From assembly GCA_034698045.1 (NCBI GenBank), contig JAQGAU010000984.1, positions 1-22,189 on the forward strand: a DNA stretch of 22,189 nt, in the 5' to 3' direction. The DNA is from Paramacrobiotus richtersi. Its lineage: Eukaryota > Tardigrada > Eutardigrada > Parachela > Macrobiotidae. Below the pieces are notes generated by a model that worked only from the letters and a program-made list of their open reading frames with translations, had not been told where the DNA came from and searched no databases. The position numbers and the translations under genes are program-made. Below are positions 21,001 through 22,189 of the stretch, piece after piece. The number at the start of each line of letters is the position of its first letter. Positions within the stretch are counted from its first letter, which is position 1.

Positions 21001-22189
21001 ATAGTCAAGGAGGAAGAGTTCCGGTGGAGCAAACGGGGAAACTGGCAGCGGATTGTTCACGCCGGGAATGTCAGCTGCCAGGAAGATTTTCACCACTCCC
21101 GCCGCTTTCTGTCCATACAAATTCACCGTGAAACATCCAGAAATTATCATAGTTATATACAATTAATATTGTTTTACGGTTTTACTGTAGTTTTATAGCG
21201 GACTGACCGTTGCCGCGGATATGTCGATGGTGACATCAGCATTGGCCTGCTCAGTGAGGACGAAAGCGGCGTGCAGCATGCCTTCCTGCGCGTAGTCGCT
21301 GATGAACTTGGCCTCGCCGGTGCACTGGGCCATAGCCTCCAACTTGGGCATTGGCTTGGTAAGCGGCCACTCAGCCTTGTCCGTCTGCCATTTTTGTACG
21401 CCGGTTGACAGCGGTCGCTGGATGTAGCCGATGGCGCTGCGCTCCCGCTCATTGGCCATGTCACCCACCATTTCCAGTGCGAACTAGGAGAAACGACAAG
21501 ATTACCGTGCAGAAGACCATATAACATGAGACCAGTATGAGATCAATACCTTTACATGAGAATAATAAGAGCATGTTATCTGTTATCAAGATTTTCCCAT
21601 ACAAGTTCTTCTTTGTGCTCTAGTTCTGCTTTTCTTACTTGCCAGAACAAACCCATATAACAGAGAGGTAGCGCTATCCGCGCGGGTCAGGAATTCTACG
21701 CTCAGTGGCTTGAATAAGAGCAACGCCCGTGCGCGAATGCACACAGCGCATGGCTCGTATTCACATTTTCAACTCACAGCTTGCTTATTCACACGAATAG
21801 CGCCTCCTCTCTGATGCACACTCAAGTGTCGTTCTATTAATCCACATGTATTAGTTAAGCTTACCTTGTAGAAGATGGTGAGACTGAGTTCCTGTTTGTA
21901 CTCGACAGAGGGCTCGGCTGGGTCGTACTCGGGCAGGAGCTCATCTTTGAGGATCTGCAGGGCTTGCTGCAATATCGTGGGTTCGGCCATGTCCTTACCT
22001 CTCAGGAACATTTCCGTTTTATCAGCACGAGCCTACAAAATTGCGCTTCAATCACTCACCATACAAATCTCTTAACAACCAATGACCTTTCTGCCGTTCT
22101 ATTTTGTTGCTTTTTGCACATAATATATCGGTGACTGCGCTTACAAAGTGTGACCCGATGCTGCCGTATACGAGAATGGGATGGTCGAT
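18008..22189 (-). CDS. Xanthine dehydrogenase/aldehyde oxidase family molybdo-flavoenzyme, probably aldehyde oxidase (C-terminal two thirds; 5' part outside window)
   Basis: Sixteen minus-strand exons: 22145-22189 (partial), 21865-22032, 21208-21483, 20970-21108, 20673-20899, 20489-20598, 20285-20389, 20026-20219, 19416-19882, 19223-19351, 19018-19151, 18902-18957, 18747-18845, 18345-18548, 18175-18285, 18008-18081. They join in frame into 845 residues. In order: the end of the FAD-domain tail (about 1-90); the linker and hammerhead domain (KPMPKLEAMAQCTGEAKF, DIPGVNN); then the molybdenum-cofactor domains with GTQAHFHMES, RRNGGGFGAK (328-337), NTATRGPGSTEG, GQGINTK (571-577), DLGQVEG and GEPP (Glu788, the expected catalytic base). 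Family members are about 1,250-1,350 residues, so the 2Fe-2S and FAD-binding part lies to the right. They oxidise aldehydes or purines in the cytosol. Wording such as QRPLSTGVQKW and RGPGSTEG favours aldehyde oxidase over xanthine dehydrogenase; this is inference. Confidence 0.95.
18555..18690 (-). repeat. Three tandem copies of a 44-46-base unit within an oxidase intron
   Basis: Units at 18555-18600, 18601-18644 and 18645-18690 share the frame AAAAA-GACCTT-ATACATCTGTTCTCTTAG-AACAG with scattered changes. They fill most of the 198-base intron 18549-18746 without touching either splice site. Confidence 0.8.

Overview
The window is nuclear DNA from an invertebrate animal. All four recognisable genes are split by short GT-AG introns, and two encode secreted astacin proteases with signal peptides. 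The aldehyde-oxidase-like gene has wording closest to arthropod-type enzymes, and the receptor is a divergent rhodopsin-like GPCR. The compact introns and this receptor style suggest an ecdysozoan. A tardigrade is my best guess, but no sequence feature proves it. Nothing bacterial, no CRISPR array and no convincing RNA gene is visible.

Layout: (1) 1037-2522, minus strand: a complete four-exon astacin-family metalloprotease. (2) 2523-6473: about 4 kb with no convincing gene, holding TATA-like promoters for the genes at both ends. (3) 6474-9528, plus strand: a two-exon seven-transmembrane receptor with a 2.07 kb intron. (4) 9529-12772: the receptor 3' end, one orphan protein-like open stretch, a nested inverted repeat (11105-11263, MITE-like) and short repeats. 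(5) 12773-14477, plus strand: a second four-exon astacin, paralogous to the first with identical intron positions and phases. (6) 14478-18007: gene-poor, with a TATA motif, an 18-bp perfect palindrome and a plus-strand poly(A) signal. (7) 18008-22189, minus strand: the last 16 exons of a xanthine dehydrogenase/aldehyde oxidase family gene. Its N-terminal iron-sulfur and FAD part lies beyond the right edge.

The most notable observation is the architecture of the two astacins. Each has a signal peptide, a propeptide with the FxGD aspartate switch and a full zinc-protease domain. Each then carries a C-terminal module of about 85 residues that reads as a double Greek-key beta/gamma-crystallin-like domain, instead of the usual CUB, EGF, ShK or MATH modules. 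Both have also lost the cysteine pair that normally closes the astacin fold. The two copies point away from each other with the receptor gene between them, consistent with an old inverted duplication. I see no functional link between the proteases, the receptor and the oxidase beyond proximity.
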